Source of the DNA: Flaviflagellibacter deserti
Lineage (GTDB): Bacteria; Pseudomonadota; Alphaproteobacteria; Rhizobiales; Methylopilaceae
Reading direction: 5' to 3'
Assembly (NCBI RefSeq): GCF_042652085.1
Contig: NZ_JBHSJF010000002.1
Coordinates: 138,394 to 202,393, forward strand
DNA length: 64,000 nt
Shown here: positions 27,929 through 36,905 of the stretch, piece after piece
Numbering within the stretch: position 1 is the stretch's first letter
Layout: each line of letters starts with the position of its first letter
Notes under the pieces: model-generated
The model's database searches: none
What the model saw: the letters and a program-made list of their open reading frames with translations, nothing else
Told to the model about the DNA's origin: nothing
Program-made: the position numbers and the translations under genes

Positions 27929-28053
27929 CCACCAATTAAGAGGGCGAACCCCCGCTTTCCACAGGGCTGGGTGCGGGCGTTCAGCTTTTCTTGACCCTGC
28001 CAGCCGGGTGGCCCAAACGAGGGCTCCTCTTTTGTACCCAGTAGGTATCCAGC

Positions 28054-28320
28054 ATGAGCATGGCCATGACCGAACCCTCCCCGACGGATGTCGCGAAGGA
28101 CCAGCTTCTCTCGATCATCGAGCGCATCGAGCGTCTCGAAGAGGAGAAGAAGGGCATTTCCGACGACATCAAGGAGGTCTACGCCGAGGCCAAGGGCAAT
28201 GGCTTCGACACCAAGGTGCTGCGCAAGGTCATCTCGATCCGCAAGCAGGATTCCGCCGAGCGGCAGGAGCAGGACGCGATCCTGGAGCTTTACCTCAGCG
28301 CGCTTGGAATGCCGACCTGA
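28054..28320 (+). CDS. gapR: GapR-family nucleoid protein (DUF2312)
   Basis: The 88-residue product contains the GapR core: [40 protein letters not shown] and [20 protein letters not shown]. GapR forms coiled-coil clamps on overtwisted DNA ahead of replication and transcription in alphaproteobacteria and is important for chromosome replication in Caulobacter. Two Met codons lie close together at the start; ATG 28054 (MSMAMTE) is taken. Confidence 0.93.
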   Translation: MSMAMTEPSPTDVAKDQLLSIIERIERLEEEKKGISDDIKEVYAEAKGNGFDTKVLRKVISIRKQDSAERQEQDAILELYLSALGMPT

Positions 28321-28339
28321 CGCAGCGCGCCGGTTTGGA

Positions 28340-29101
28340 TCAGGCGGATGTTCCGCCGTCGATCTTCAGGTTTGCTCCAGTGACGTAGGAGGCTTCGGGG
28401 CTTGCGAGATAAGCGACAAGCCCCGCGACCTCATCATCGACGCCGTATCGCTTCAGCGCGATCATCTCCCGCATCCTGTCCCCGGTGGAGTCTTGCGGCT
28501 GGACCTGCCGCCGGGCCTGACGCAGGAGTTCGGTGTCGATGCGCCCGGGCTGGACATTGTTGATGGTGATGCCGCGCGGCCCGAGGTCGCGGGCGAGACC
28601 GCGTGTCAGGCTGGCGACCGCGCCCTTGGTCATCGCATAGACGCTCGCTCCGCTGGTGGGCATGAAGTCGCTGCTGATACTGCCGATATTGATGATCCTG
28701 CCCCCTTGGCCCATGTGCCGCAGGGCCTCCTGCGTGGCGACGAACAATCCCCGGATGTTCACCGCGATCATCTGATCGAGGTCCTTGAGCGCGTAGTCCT
28801 CGATCTTGCCGAGATAGGAGATGCCGGCATTGTTCACGAGGATGTCGATAGCGCCGAACTCCTCGACGGTCTTCGACACGGCTGCTTTCACATCGTTGAC
28901 GTCCGCGCTGTCCGCCTGGATCGAGATCGCTCGACCGCCGTCGGCCTCGATCGTCCGGACCACGACATCCGCGGCCTGCTTTGAATCGGCATAGGTGAAG
29001 GCGACCGCCGCGCCTTCATGGCCGAACCGCCTGGAGATCGCTGCCCCTATCCCGCGAGACCCCCCGGTGACCAGGGCCACCTTGCCAACCAAACCTGCCA
29101 T
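28340..29101 (-). CDS. short-chain dehydrogenase/reductase
   Basis: A 253-residue classical SDR: TGGSRGIGAAISRRF nucleotide-binding motif, LVNNAGISYLG, and the catalytic SGASVYAMTKGAVASL (Ser, Tyr, Lys). The end VAYLASPEASYVTGANLKID is the usual SDR C-terminus. The ATG at 29101 follows GGAGA. It lies downstream of a LuxR-type regulator gene on the same strand, which may control it. Substrate unknown; FabG-like family. Confidence 0.92.
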   Translation of the reverse strand: MAGLVGKVALVTGGSRGIGAAISRRFGHEGAAVAFTYADSKQAADVVVRTIEADGGRAISIQADSADVNDVKAAVSKTVEEFGAIDILVNNAGISYLGKIEDYALKDLDQMIAVNIRGLFVATQEALRHMGQGGRIINIGSISSDFMPTSGASVYAMTKGAVASLTRGLARDLGPRGITINNVQPGRIDTELLRQARRQVQPQDSTGDRMREMIALKRYGVDDEVAGLVAYLASPEASYVTGANLKIDGGTSA

Positions 29102-29221
29102 CGTCCGTCTCCGCGCATTACCGGATGCGTTGGACATGGAGCGACGATGGCGATGGGGGATGTGCGTTTACGCTTGGCAGACATGAGAAAACCGATGGGT
29201 CGGAGCGCCGGCGCAGGGCTT

Positions 29222-29827
29222 CTAGACGATCAGGCGCTTGCGGATGGCCTGCGCCACCGCATGGACCCGGCTGGTCGAGCCAAGCTTGCGGGCGGCGGAA
29301 GCGATGTGGTGCTCAGCCGTCCGCTCGGAGATGCTGAGGATCTGTCCGATCTCCCAATTGGTTTTTCCACGGCTGCACCAGTAGAGGCACTCGCGTTCGC
29401 GCTTGGCCAGCGCCGGAGGATGGCTCGCCGCGTGATTTGAATCGAGCTCGGCGGGATCTGTGATGCCCACGATCGCGATCCCACCCGTGAAGCTGCCGAC
29501 CTTGATGTCGCAATAACCTCGCGAGATGATCCCCGCCGGCGGGCCCACCGATCTCAGCACGCGGTAATGGGCGAGAAGCTCGCCGCCCGTCTTGATCGTC
29601 TGCTCGATCCTGCTCTCCAGCTCCGGGCGATCCTCGGCGTGGACGCGGCTCAGGAATTCACCCGACGGTATCCCTTCGAGTGCCCGGTCCGGCTCGATCG
29701 AGAACACGCTCGCCACCATGGGGGAGACGGTGACCAGATCGAGGCAGATGCTCCAGTCCCACGTCCCGAGGAAACGGGAGCCGGCCGCGATATAGGGTTG
29801 CAGGATGTCTGCCGTACTCTCTGTCAT
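29222..29827 (-). CDS. LuxR-type HTH regulator with PAS-like sensor domain
   Basis: The 201-residue protein has an N-terminal PAS-like region (FLGTWDWSICLDLVTVSPMV, EFLSRVHAEDRPELESRI) and a C-terminal LuxR HTH (LAKRERECLYWCSRGKTNWE, then ISERTAEHHIASAARKL). ATG 29827 follows GGGGGAG. No autoinducer-binding domain is seen, so the input is probably redox or a small ligand through PAS. It is immediately upstream of the SDR gene. Confidence 0.87.
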   Translation of the reverse strand: MTESTADILQPYIAAGSRFLGTWDWSICLDLVTVSPMVASVFSIEPDRALEGIPSGEFLSRVHAEDRPELESRIEQTIKTGGELLAHYRVLRSVGPPAGIISRGYCDIKVGSFTGGIAIVGITDPAELDSNHAASHPPALAKRERECLYWCSRGKTNWEIGQILSISERTAEHHIASAARKLGSTSRVHAVAQAIRKRLIV

Positions 29828-30069
29828 CGGCTCCCCCGCCGTCACGCCAATGTGAAGGCCTAGGGAACAGGGTTGTGCCCCGCAACTCGGGCAATCCCCG
29901 AACATCGGTTGTCATTTGGTCCTGCTAGGATGTCCGTTTTCCTGCAAATATCTGTATTTCTTATGTTTATCCCGTCGCCGATAGCCCCTTGTTGCAAGGC
30001 CGTGACATTAGCTCGCGGATCGGAGTTTCCACAGCGGCGATCGGCCTGAAGTCGAGGCCTCGAAAGGGC

Positions 30070-30414
30070 CTACGGGTGAGCGCGCGGGAAACCGTGGCGT
30101 TCCGAGAGCGCGATCAGGATCGCGTCCTTGTCGGCGATCAGGGCGCGTCCCTCGAACGAGCCGGTCTGATGAGGCGGCTTCTCTCCCTCCGCCAGCATCA
30201 ATAACGGAAGGGATTGATTGCCCTCGCCCGCCGCGCGGATCACTTCCATGCGCGGCCGCGGCCACGGAATCCGTTCGACGTCGAGATTGGTCGCGAGTTG
30301 CGGAAACGATGCGAGCACGCCTTCGATCAGCGCGCAGTGCCAGCAAAAGAAGATCTGGCCGGGATAGGCGGGATCCTCGAAGCCGGGTCTCAGCAGGAAG
30401 AGCCTATCTCTCAT
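30070..30414 (-). CDS. DUF3088 protein
   Basis: A 114-residue cytoplasmic protein starting MRDRLFLLRPGFEDPAYPGQ with FFCWHCALIEGVLASFP and IADKDAILIALSERHG. This matches the DUF3088 family (thioredoxin-like, CxxC reduced to CWHC here). Function unknown. ATG 30414 gives the family N-terminus; a longer frame would need upstream start codons without ribosome-binding site. 242 bp of AT-rich sequence separate it from the LuxR gene. Confidence 0.8.
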   Translation of the reverse strand: MRDRLFLLRPGFEDPAYPGQIFFCWHCALIEGVLASFPQLATNLDVERIPWPRPRMEVIRAAGEGNQSLPLLMLAEGEKPPHQTGSFEGRALIADKDAILIALSERHGFPRAHP

Positions 30415-30446
30415 GAGGTCCGTCTGCGATGGACCTCCAGAACCCG

Positions 30447-32048
30447 TCAACCGCGCGGCAGGAGCGTCGCGGTCTGCTGCGGTCCGAAGCTCTGGGTGCG
30501 GAGCAGGGCGACCGAGGAGCCCTTGAAGGCGCCGCTGTCGAGACCACCGGTCGGATTGGCGGTGAAGGTGACGGCGAGCACCTTGGTCGGCTGGGAGAGC
30601 ATGCCGTTGACCTGGGCGAAGTCCGGATGGGCCATGGAGGCCTCGGGATCGCTCATGGTGCGATTGGGCGACAGGGCAACAGCCGGCACGTCCTTGTCGA
30701 GGACGTTGGGCGAGGAACGCAGCGCCGCGGTCTGAACAGGCTGCGGCTTCGGACGGCGCTGCGTCACGTCGCGCACGGCGGCGGCGAGGAGGCGGGCCGC
30801 TTCGGCGCCTGAGGTGGCGAGACCGCCGGCAGAGGCCGCGACGGGGGCCGGGCGCATGGCCGGCATCGGAACACCTGGGGCATTCGCGGCGGTCAACGCG
30901 GCAGGGGTCGTGCTCGACAGCGGACGCGGCATCGGCATGGCGACCTGGGCTGCCGGTGTCGGCGGGGCGGCGGACGGTTCGCTCTGCAGAGCGGCGAGTT
31001 CGTAGGCTGCGGAAGCGCGGCCGACGGCGGCCTGCGGGCCAGCCTGCCAGGCCATCTGCGGGCCGGCGGGGACTTCAGGCGCGGCATAGGCCATGGCCGG
31101 GCGGGCCGACGGCATCGGAACCGGCGCGATGGAAGCGATCGCGGCAACCGCCGTCGGGGCCGGGGCGGTTTCCGGCGCCGGTGGCGGAGCCTTGGCGACC
31201 GCAGTAGCCGGCGTCGTATCCGACACCGGAGCCGTGGTCTCCTCGTCGTCGTCCCCGCCGCCGATCATGCGCGAGAGGAAGCCGCCGCTCCTGGATGTGT
31301 TGGACGCGACCATGGTCGAGCTGGATGCCGGCATGCCCTTGACGGTCGCACCGTTGCGCTTCAGGTCGGCCAGAGCCAGCGCATAGTTCTTCAGCGGCTT
31401 GCCGTCGGCCGGCAGATGCACCGTGCGGCCATCCGGGAAGACCTTCGCGAGCTGATCGCGCGACATGCGCGGCCACATACGGACATTGCCGACGTCCAGA
31501 TGGACGAAAGGAGTGCCGGAGCTCGGATAGAAGCCGACGCCGCCGCGCTGCAGGCGCAGACCGGCTTCGCGGATCTTGCTCATCGGCACGTCGGGGACAT
31601 GGATGTCCATTGCGTGGCCGAGCGTGTGCTGGCTGAACTTCGCGACGCCGCTGGAGCGCGACCGCAGCATGGCGTTGGTCTCCGGCGAGCGGTAGGCGGA
31701 GATGATCTGGATCGGCTCCCTGGAGCCGGCATCCTTCTGCACTTCCCAGACGACGTCGAAGAGCCGCGGCTCCATCGTCGTTTCCTTCTGGTTTCGCCAG
31801 TCGCGCAGGAAATGGTTGAGCTGCTTCAGAGCGCTCTGATCGTAGCGGCCGTTCTTCTTGAAGGTGACGGTGATCCGTTCCTTCGAGTGCGTGTGATAGA
31901 AGCTGAGGGTACGGGTGTCGCCATTGGCGATGGCATTCTGGGTGCCGCTCGAGCCGACGACAAGAATACCAGCGGACAGCGCAACGATCGCGGAGGAGCG
32001 CGAGAGCTTCGTGACGAGGCGGCTTTTGCCTGCGGAGACTTTCGTCAC
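30447..32048 (-). CDS. DUF882 (MepK/YcbK-like) peptidoglycan peptidase with long Pro/Ala tail
   Basis: The 533-residue protein has a signal/anchor region, a DUF882/M15-like domain in the first 230 residues with the zinc motif SQHTLGHAMDIHV and FVHLDVGNVRMWP, and about 300 residues of Pro/Ala/Val-rich low complexity after it. The catalytic domain relates to E. coli YcbK/MepK, which cleaves peptide cross-links (including 3-3 bonds). It sits directly downstream of the L,D-transpeptidase gene that makes 3-3 links. The long disordered tail is unusual. Confidence 0.88.
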   Translation of the reverse strand: MTKVSAGKSRLVTKLSRSSAIVALSAGILVVGSSGTQNAIANGDTRTLSFYHTHSKERITVTFKKNGRYDQSALKQLNHFLRDWRNQKETTMEPRLFDVVWEVQKDAGSREPIQIISAYRSPETNAMLRSRSSGVAKFSQHTLGHAMDIHVPDVPMSKIREAGLRLQRGGVGFYPSSGTPFVHLDVGNVRMWPRMSRDQLAKVFPDGRTVHLPADGKPLKNYALALADLKRNGATVKGMPASSSTMVASNTSRSGGFLSRMIGGGDDDEETTAPVSDTTPATAVAKAPPPAPETAPAPTAVAAIASIAPVPMPSARPAMAYAAPEVPAGPQMAWQAGPQAAVGRASAAYELAALQSEPSAAPPTPAAQVAMPMPRPLSSTTPAALTAANAPGVPMPAMRPAPVAASAGGLATSGAEAARLLAAAVRDVTQRRPKPQPVQTAALRSSPNVLDKDVPAVALSPNRTMSDPEASMAHPDFAQVNGMLSQPTKVLAVTFTANPTGGLDSGAFKGSSVALLRTQSFGPQQTATLLPRG

Positions 32049-32120
32049 GCGTTATTTTCCCCACACCCAAACGCCCCGGTGAGGAGCGTGAACAACGATG
32101 TCGAGTGTTCCCCCGTTTGG

Positions 32121-32135
32121 TAAACGGCACCTTAA
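32121..32135 (-). promoter_or_regulatory. CtrA-like box upstream of DUF882 gene
   Basis: TAAA-N7-TTAA on the plus strand (TTAAGGTGCCGTTTA on the minus strand), one mismatch from the consensus, 73 bases upstream of the DUF882 start at 32048. Weak evidence by motif only. Confidence 0.25.
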
Positions 32136-32265
32136 GTGCACGAAATACCAGGAACCTCTCTTTCAACTTGTTGCCGAACAAAATGGCAAAAAAGGAGCGA
32201 AAGGAAAAGAAAATTGGGGCGATGCAGCCGAGCCGCACCACCCCAGCGGTGGAAAACAGAGGAAA

Positions 32266-34101
32266 TTAGTTAGTCTTCGCAGAGGCTTGGATCTGACCTC
32301 CGAGACCGAGCGCGGCCCGCATCTTACGGTCATGTCCGTAGATGTCGTTGCGGGTGACCAGATTGCCATCCGGGCCGATGTCGGCGGTGAAGTAGGTCAG
32401 ATGGACCGGAAGCTTATGGGCGAGGTCGATTCGACGCTCGGATCCGCCGATCAGCTTTTTCATGCGCGCCGCGTTCCAGTCGGTGCCTTCCAGCAGTACG
32501 TCGGCCAGGGCGAAGGGGTCCTGCACGCGGACGCAGCCGTGGCTGTAGGCGCGCACCGCATTGGCGAACAGGTTCCGGCTCGGCGTGTCGTGCAGATAGA
32601 CCGCGTGCTGGTTGGGGAACATGAACTTGATGTGCCCGAGAGCGTTCCGCTCGCCCGGAGGCTGGCGGATGCGAATCCTCTTCATGTTGACCGAGTACCA
32701 GTCGACCATCGTGGAATCGATCACGACCGGGCGCTTGCCCGAGACGTCGAGCACTTCCATGCCCTGACGGGCCAGATAGGTCGGATCGCGCTGGAGGTTC
32801 GGCAGCATTTCCTTCGATGCGATGGAATACGGCACGTTCCAGGACGGATTGACGATGATGAATTCCATCTCGTCCGAGAAGACCGGCGTCTGGTTCTGCG
32901 GCTTGCCGACGACGACCCGGGTCTCGTGCGCGACCTGACCGTCGCGGACGATGCGGGCCATGTATTCGGGGATGTTGACCATGATGTGCGTCTGGCCCAG
33001 ATCGCGCGGCAGCCAGCGCCAGCGTTCCATGTTGACCAGGATCGTCGAGGTCGGATCGGCCGGCGTGTCACGTCGGTTCAGGGCCTGGGTGCTGGCCTTG
33101 CCGACCGAACCGGTCGGCTTGAGGCCGTTCTTTCTTTGGAATGCCTTCACGGCTTCTACCAGCGCCGGATCGAAGACATTGTCCATGCCCGCCGGCAGAC
33201 CGAGGCGGGTGCGGAGCAGCGGAACGCGATCGTCCACCATGCCGGGCTTCAGGACGGCACCGCCGGGAACTTCCGGCGGAGGCGCGGCCGACGGTTCGAC
33301 AGCCTTGGCGCGAAGCTCGGCGAGCTTGGTCTTGAGCGCCTTGAAGCCGGCGTGAGGCGGGTTGTAGCTCTCCAGCCAGTCGGCGGCGCCATCGTTCGCC
33401 GCAAGCGTATTCAGCACGCTGGCCGGCGTCGGCCGCTGCGGCTCGGCGGTGATCAGCGGGCTCAGCGATTTCGGGATGAGGCGTCCGCCCTGCGCCTGAC
33501 GGGCATAGGCGACGGCCGCGTGCGAAAGCGTGATCTCGGCGGCGGCGAGCCGGGCCAGCGAGGTGTCGGTGGCATTGGCATCCGGCAGGACGAAGGCCGC
33601 GGCATCGAGGCCTTCCTCGTCGGCGCGGGCGATGCGGGCCATCACGGCCTTGGCCTTCTCCGAGAGATGGCCGTCGGCGATCCAGAGCGGAGCGTTGTTG
33701 CGCTGGGCGTAGAAGGCGACGACCTCCGGGTCTTCCTTCGCCTCGGCGAGTTTCTTGGCGATGACGCCCTCGATCGTCTCGACCGGAGCCGGGGGCTCGG
33801 CGGCGACGACGGGAGCGGCGGGTTGTTGCGGCTCCTGTGCCTGCTCGACGGGAGCCACGGGAGGCGTGGCCGGCTCGGCGGGAGCCGTCGACTGCAAAGC
33901 CGGCTGAGATTGCTGGGTCTCATCCGCCGGTCGATTGGCTACGGCGGGCGGCGGGGAGGTAGGCGAGGCCTCCGGGCTTGGAGTGGATGCTGCCGCCTCG
34001 GCACCCGGCGTCGCCGGGGCGATGGGAGCGGTTTCTTGCGCCAGGGCCGTGGTGGCAAGCAGCACCGCGGCCAAGAAGCCGATCCCAGAAGACGCGCGCA
34101 T
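32266..34101 (-). CDS. YcbB/LdtD-type L,D-transpeptidase
   Basis: A 611-residue protein: signal peptide, an Ala/Pro/Glu-rich linker of about 80 residues, a scaffold region, a PG_binding_1 domain (PLLRTRLGLPAGMDNVFDPA) and a C-terminal YkuD domain with HDTPSRNLF and the active site YSHGCVRV (His521, Cys523). This is the large YcbB layout. It forms 3-3 cross-links in peptidoglycan, which Rhizobiales use extensively. Downstream on the same strand is the DUF882 peptidase gene. Confidence 0.93.
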   Translation of the reverse strand: MRASSGIGFLAAVLLATTALAQETAPIAPATPGAEAAASTPSPEASPTSPPPAVANRPADETQQSQPALQSTAPAEPATPPVAPVEQAQEPQQPAAPVVAAEPPAPVETIEGVIAKKLAEAKEDPEVVAFYAQRNNAPLWIADGHLSEKAKAVMARIARADEEGLDAAAFVLPDANATDTSLARLAAAEITLSHAAVAYARQAQGGRLIPKSLSPLITAEPQRPTPASVLNTLAANDGAADWLESYNPPHAGFKALKTKLAELRAKAVEPSAAPPPEVPGGAVLKPGMVDDRVPLLRTRLGLPAGMDNVFDPALVEAVKAFQRKNGLKPTGSVGKASTQALNRRDTPADPTSTILVNMERWRWLPRDLGQTHIMVNIPEYMARIVRDGQVAHETRVVVGKPQNQTPVFSDEMEFIIVNPSWNVPYSIASKEMLPNLQRDPTYLARQGMEVLDVSGKRPVVIDSTMVDWYSVNMKRIRIRQPPGERNALGHIKFMFPNQHAVYLHDTPSRNLFANAVRAYSHGCVRVQDPFALADVLLEGTDWNAARMKKLIGGSERRIDLAHKLPVHLTYFTADIGPDGNLVTRNDIYGHDRKMRAALGLGGQIQASAKTN

Positions 34102-34176
34102 GCAGGGTTCTCCGTTGCCCTCTCGGGACTTAATCTATGCCTGTTCCGCCCCGCATTGTGAATCCGAAAGCGGCTT

Positions 34177-35667
34177 TCACGCGGCGGCTTCAGGCGGTGT
34201 CGTGTCCGGTGCGCCACACGGCGTATCGGTAAGGTTGAGGTCGCTCAACTTGCGATAGAGCGTCGACCGGCCGATGCCGAGCCGGCGCGCGATCTCGGTC
34301 ATCTGCCCCTCGTAGTGATTGAGTGCGTGCGAGATGACGTCGCGTTCAATCTCTTCCAAGGGCCTGACGTGGCCATCCGGCTTCGTCAAAGCGAGGCCAC
34401 GCACGATATTTTTTGCAGGAACAGGCGGTTGCGCCGGTTTCTCGGGCTCCGGTACCGCCGGCATAGTCAATTCGGATGAGACGCCCAGCGCCGACGCGAT
34501 CTGCGGGAATTCGGCGGTCGTCAGTTCGCTGTTCTCTGCCAGCACGACGGCGCGGAAGACCGCATTCTCGAGCTGGCGGACATTGCCCGGCCAGGGATAA
34601 TTCTCCAGCAGCGCGAGGGCGGCGGGAGCGATCGAGCGCACCGGGCGGCCTTCCTCGGCGGCGAAGCGCGCGAGGAATAGACGGGCGAGCATGCGGATGT
34701 CGGAGGCGCGCTGGCGCAGCGGCGGGATGCCGACCGGGAAGACGCCGAGACGATAATAGAGGTCTTCGCGGAACGAACCCTGCTTCACCTTATCGATGAG
34801 GCTCTGGTTCGTCGCCGAGACGACGCGGATGTCGACGCGGACCGCTTTCTTGCCGCCGACAGGATCGACCTCGCCGTCCTGCAGGACGCGGAGCAGCTTG
34901 ACCTGGGCTTCCGGCGGAAGATCGCCGACCTCGTCGAGGAACAGCGTGCCGCCATGCGCCTCGACGAATTTGCCGGCGTGCTTCTCCGTCGCTCCGGTGA
35001 AGGCGCCGCGTTCGTGGCCGAACAGGACGCTTTCGACCAGATTGGCGGGAATGGCGCCGCAATTGACGGCGACGAAGGGTTTGCCGGCGCGCTCGCTGGA
35101 GGCGTGGATGGCGCGGGCGAAGACATCCTTGCCGGTGCCGGTCTCGCCTTCGAGCAAAACCGGGATGTTCGAGCTCGCGGCGCGGCGGCCGAGATGCAGC
35201 GCGGCCTGCATGGTCTCGCTGCGGGTCTGGATATCGTCGAACGAGAGGCGGTTCGACTGCCTTTTGCCGATGCGGCGGACCTCGCCTTCGAGTTCCCTGG
35301 CGCGGAGCGCATTCCGGACCGAGACCTGGAAACGCTCGGGGCCGACCGGCTTCACGACGAAATCGGCGGCTCCAGCGCGCATCGCGGAGATGATGGTGTC
35401 GATCGAGCCGTTCGCGGTCTGGACCACGACGGGGACGTCGATCCCGGCCTTCTTCAGCCGCTCCAGCACGGCGAAGCCGTCAAGGTCCGGCATGACGAGG
35501 TCGAGCAGCATCAGGTCGACGCCGCCGCGGTCAGGCTGGGACAGGAGTTCGACCGCCTGCTCGCCGCCGTCCATCACGATCGGCTCATAGCCGAACCGGC
35601 GCGCCATCGCCTCCAGCAGTCTGCGCTGGACGGCGTCGTCGTCGACAATGAGAAGTGTGCCGCTCAT
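34177..35667 (-). CDS. sigma-54-dependent response regulator (NtrC family)
   Basis: The 496-residue protein has an N-terminal receiver domain (LLIVDDDAVQRRLLEAM, phospho-acceptor Asp56 in LLDLVMPDLDGF, Lys near 108), a sigma-54 AAA+ domain (GETGTGKD Walker A, ERGAFTGA sigma-54 contact loop) and a C-terminal Fis-type HTH (MTEIARRLGIGRSTLYRKL). It should activate sigma-54 promoters when phosphorylated. No sensor kinase gene is adjacent. It lies upstream of, and on the same strand as, the L,D-transpeptidase gene, 75 bp apart. Confidence 0.93.
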   Translation of the reverse strand: MSGTLLIVDDDAVQRRLLEAMARRFGYEPIVMDGGEQAVELLSQPDRGGVDLMLLDLVMPDLDGFAVLERLKKAGIDVPVVVQTANGSIDTIISAMRAGAADFVVKPVGPERFQVSVRNALRARELEGEVRRIGKRQSNRLSFDDIQTRSETMQAALHLGRRAASSNIPVLLEGETGTGKDVFARAIHASSERAGKPFVAVNCGAIPANLVESVLFGHERGAFTGATEKHAGKFVEAHGGTLFLDEVGDLPPEAQVKLLRVLQDGEVDPVGGKKAVRVDIRVVSATNQSLIDKVKQGSFREDLYYRLGVFPVGIPPLRQRASDIRMLARLFLARFAAEEGRPVRSIAPAALALLENYPWPGNVRQLENAVFRAVVLAENSELTTAEFPQIASALGVSSELTMPAVPEPEKPAQPPVPAKNIVRGLALTKPDGHVRPLEEIERDVISHALNHYEGQMTEIARRLGIGRSTLYRKLSDLNLTDTPCGAPDTTPPEAAA

Positions 35668-35759
35668 CGGCAGCGCGGGTCCGGATCGAGGGAATCGTGC
35701 CGCATCCTTGGCCCGAGACGGTAAACAGGTGCTTACCTTTCCCGGGCGGGCAATACTTG

Positions 35760-36371
35760 TCAGTAGGCGACCGTGATCTGCTCGTGGTGATGGCCCGGGT
35801 GCTCGGCTTCGTCAGCCATTGCAATGGCATAGTCGGCATAGGAGATGCGGCTGTCGCCGTTTGCATCCGCGAGAAGTCGGGTTGTGCCGAGCCGGTATTT
35901 GCCGGTGCGTTCGCCGGGTCCGATAAGGGCAGGCGGGGAGACGAACACCCAATCGACATCGCGGATCGGACGAAGCGCATCGACGAAGGTCACGCCCGGT
36001 ATCGCAATCGACAGCCATTCTTTCGGGAATTCCGGCGAATCGATCAGGCGAGAGCCGTCGGGCAGATAGAGGCTCGCGGCGCCGCCGACGACGAGAAAGC
36101 GGCTCACACCGGCATTCTTGAGTGCCGTCAGGTAGGACGGTGCGTCGATCGTTTCGAAATGCAGTGCCGAGATCACGAGGTCGTGGCCGCGCAGCGTGGA
36201 TGCCAGCCAGCCGGCTTCAGCGACACTTCCCGAAATCAGCCTGGCGCCTGGTGGCAAGGGCTTGCCTTCGACATTCCGGGCAATGCCGGTGACCTGATGT
36301 CCGCGTTCCGCGAGTTCGCTCACGATGTGCGAACCGATATTGCCGGTTGCTCCTACGACAGCGATCTTCAT
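35760..36371 (-). CDS. NAD(P)-binding reductase, YwnB-like
   Basis: A 203-residue atypical SDR: KIAVVGATGNIGSHIVSELA Rossmann motif at the very N-terminus, LVISALHFETIDAP, and RFLVVGGAASLY. The fold is NmrA/YwnB-like with an NAD(P)H-binding role. It is divergent from the HxlR regulator gene, and palindromes lie between, so it is the likely HxlR target, probably in redox or electrophile stress. Confidence 0.85.
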   Translation of the reverse strand: MKIAVVGATGNIGSHIVSELAERGHQVTGIARNVEGKPLPPGARLISGSVAEAGWLASTLRGHDLVISALHFETIDAPSYLTALKNAGVSRFLVVGGAASLYLPDGSRLIDSPEFPKEWLSIAIPGVTFVDALRPIRDVDWVFVSPPALIGPGERTGKYRLGTTRLLADANGDSRISYADYAIAMADEAEHPGHHHEQITVAY

Positions 36372-36392
36372 TGTGGTCTCCTGGGGGCTCTA

Positions 36393-36430
36393 GGTATCTA
36401 TTGGATACCAAGTAGCCGTATGTTACTTGG
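36393..36430. promoter_or_regulatory. HxlR operators: two palindromes in divergent promoter
   Basis: GGTATC (36393-36398)-N5-GATACC (36404-36409) and CCAAGTA (36408-36414)-N9-TACTTGG (36424-36430), sharing two bases. HxlR regulators (YodB, HypR, QorR) bind such GTAC/GTATC-type dyads in the promoter of the divergent target. Perfect arms, correct location. Confidence 0.65.
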
Positions 36431-36479
36431 CTGAGAAGACGGCACTTTCAGGTGACCAAGTCAGCTTCAGGAGACCGCT

Positions 36480-36845
36480 ATGCGGGGAAATGTGCTCGAT
36501 CCGAATTGCCCGACGCGAAAGGTGCTCGACCGGGTGGCGGACAAATGGAGCGTGCTCGTTCTCATCCTCTTGGCCGACGGGCCGCTGCGCTTCAGCCAGC
36601 TAAAGCGACAGATCGGCGGCATTTCGCAGAAGATGCTGACGCAGACGCTGCGCAAGCTGGAGCGGGACGGGCTGGTGAACCGCACCGTCACTCCGACCGT
36701 TCCTATCACGGTCGAATATTCGATGACCCCGCTCGGCCGTTCGCTCGCCGGGGCGGTCGGCGCGATCCGGACCTGGGCCGAAACGAACTTCGATCACATC
36801 GTCACGGCGCAGCAGACATACGATACGTCCGCGCAGGCGGGTTGA
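36480..36845 (+). CDS. HxlR-family transcriptional regulator
   Basis: The 121-residue product is a typical HxlR winged helix: [58 protein letters not shown] and [12 protein letters not shown]. Cys9 near the N-terminus is the usual redox- or quinone-sensing residue. AGGAGA precedes the ATG. It should repress or activate the divergent YwnB-like gene and itself through the dyads between them. Confidence 0.93.
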   Translation: MRGNVLDPNCPTRKVLDRVADKWSVLVLILLADGPLRFSQLKRQIGGISQKMLTQTLRKLERDGLVNRTVTPTVPITVEYSMTPLGRSLAGAVGAIRTWAETNFDHIVTAQQTYDTSAQAG

Positions 36846-36905
36846 TCATGTCCCGTGAGCACGCGATATGGTTGGAGACGCTTCGTCCTTCGCGAGGATC
36901 CCACT

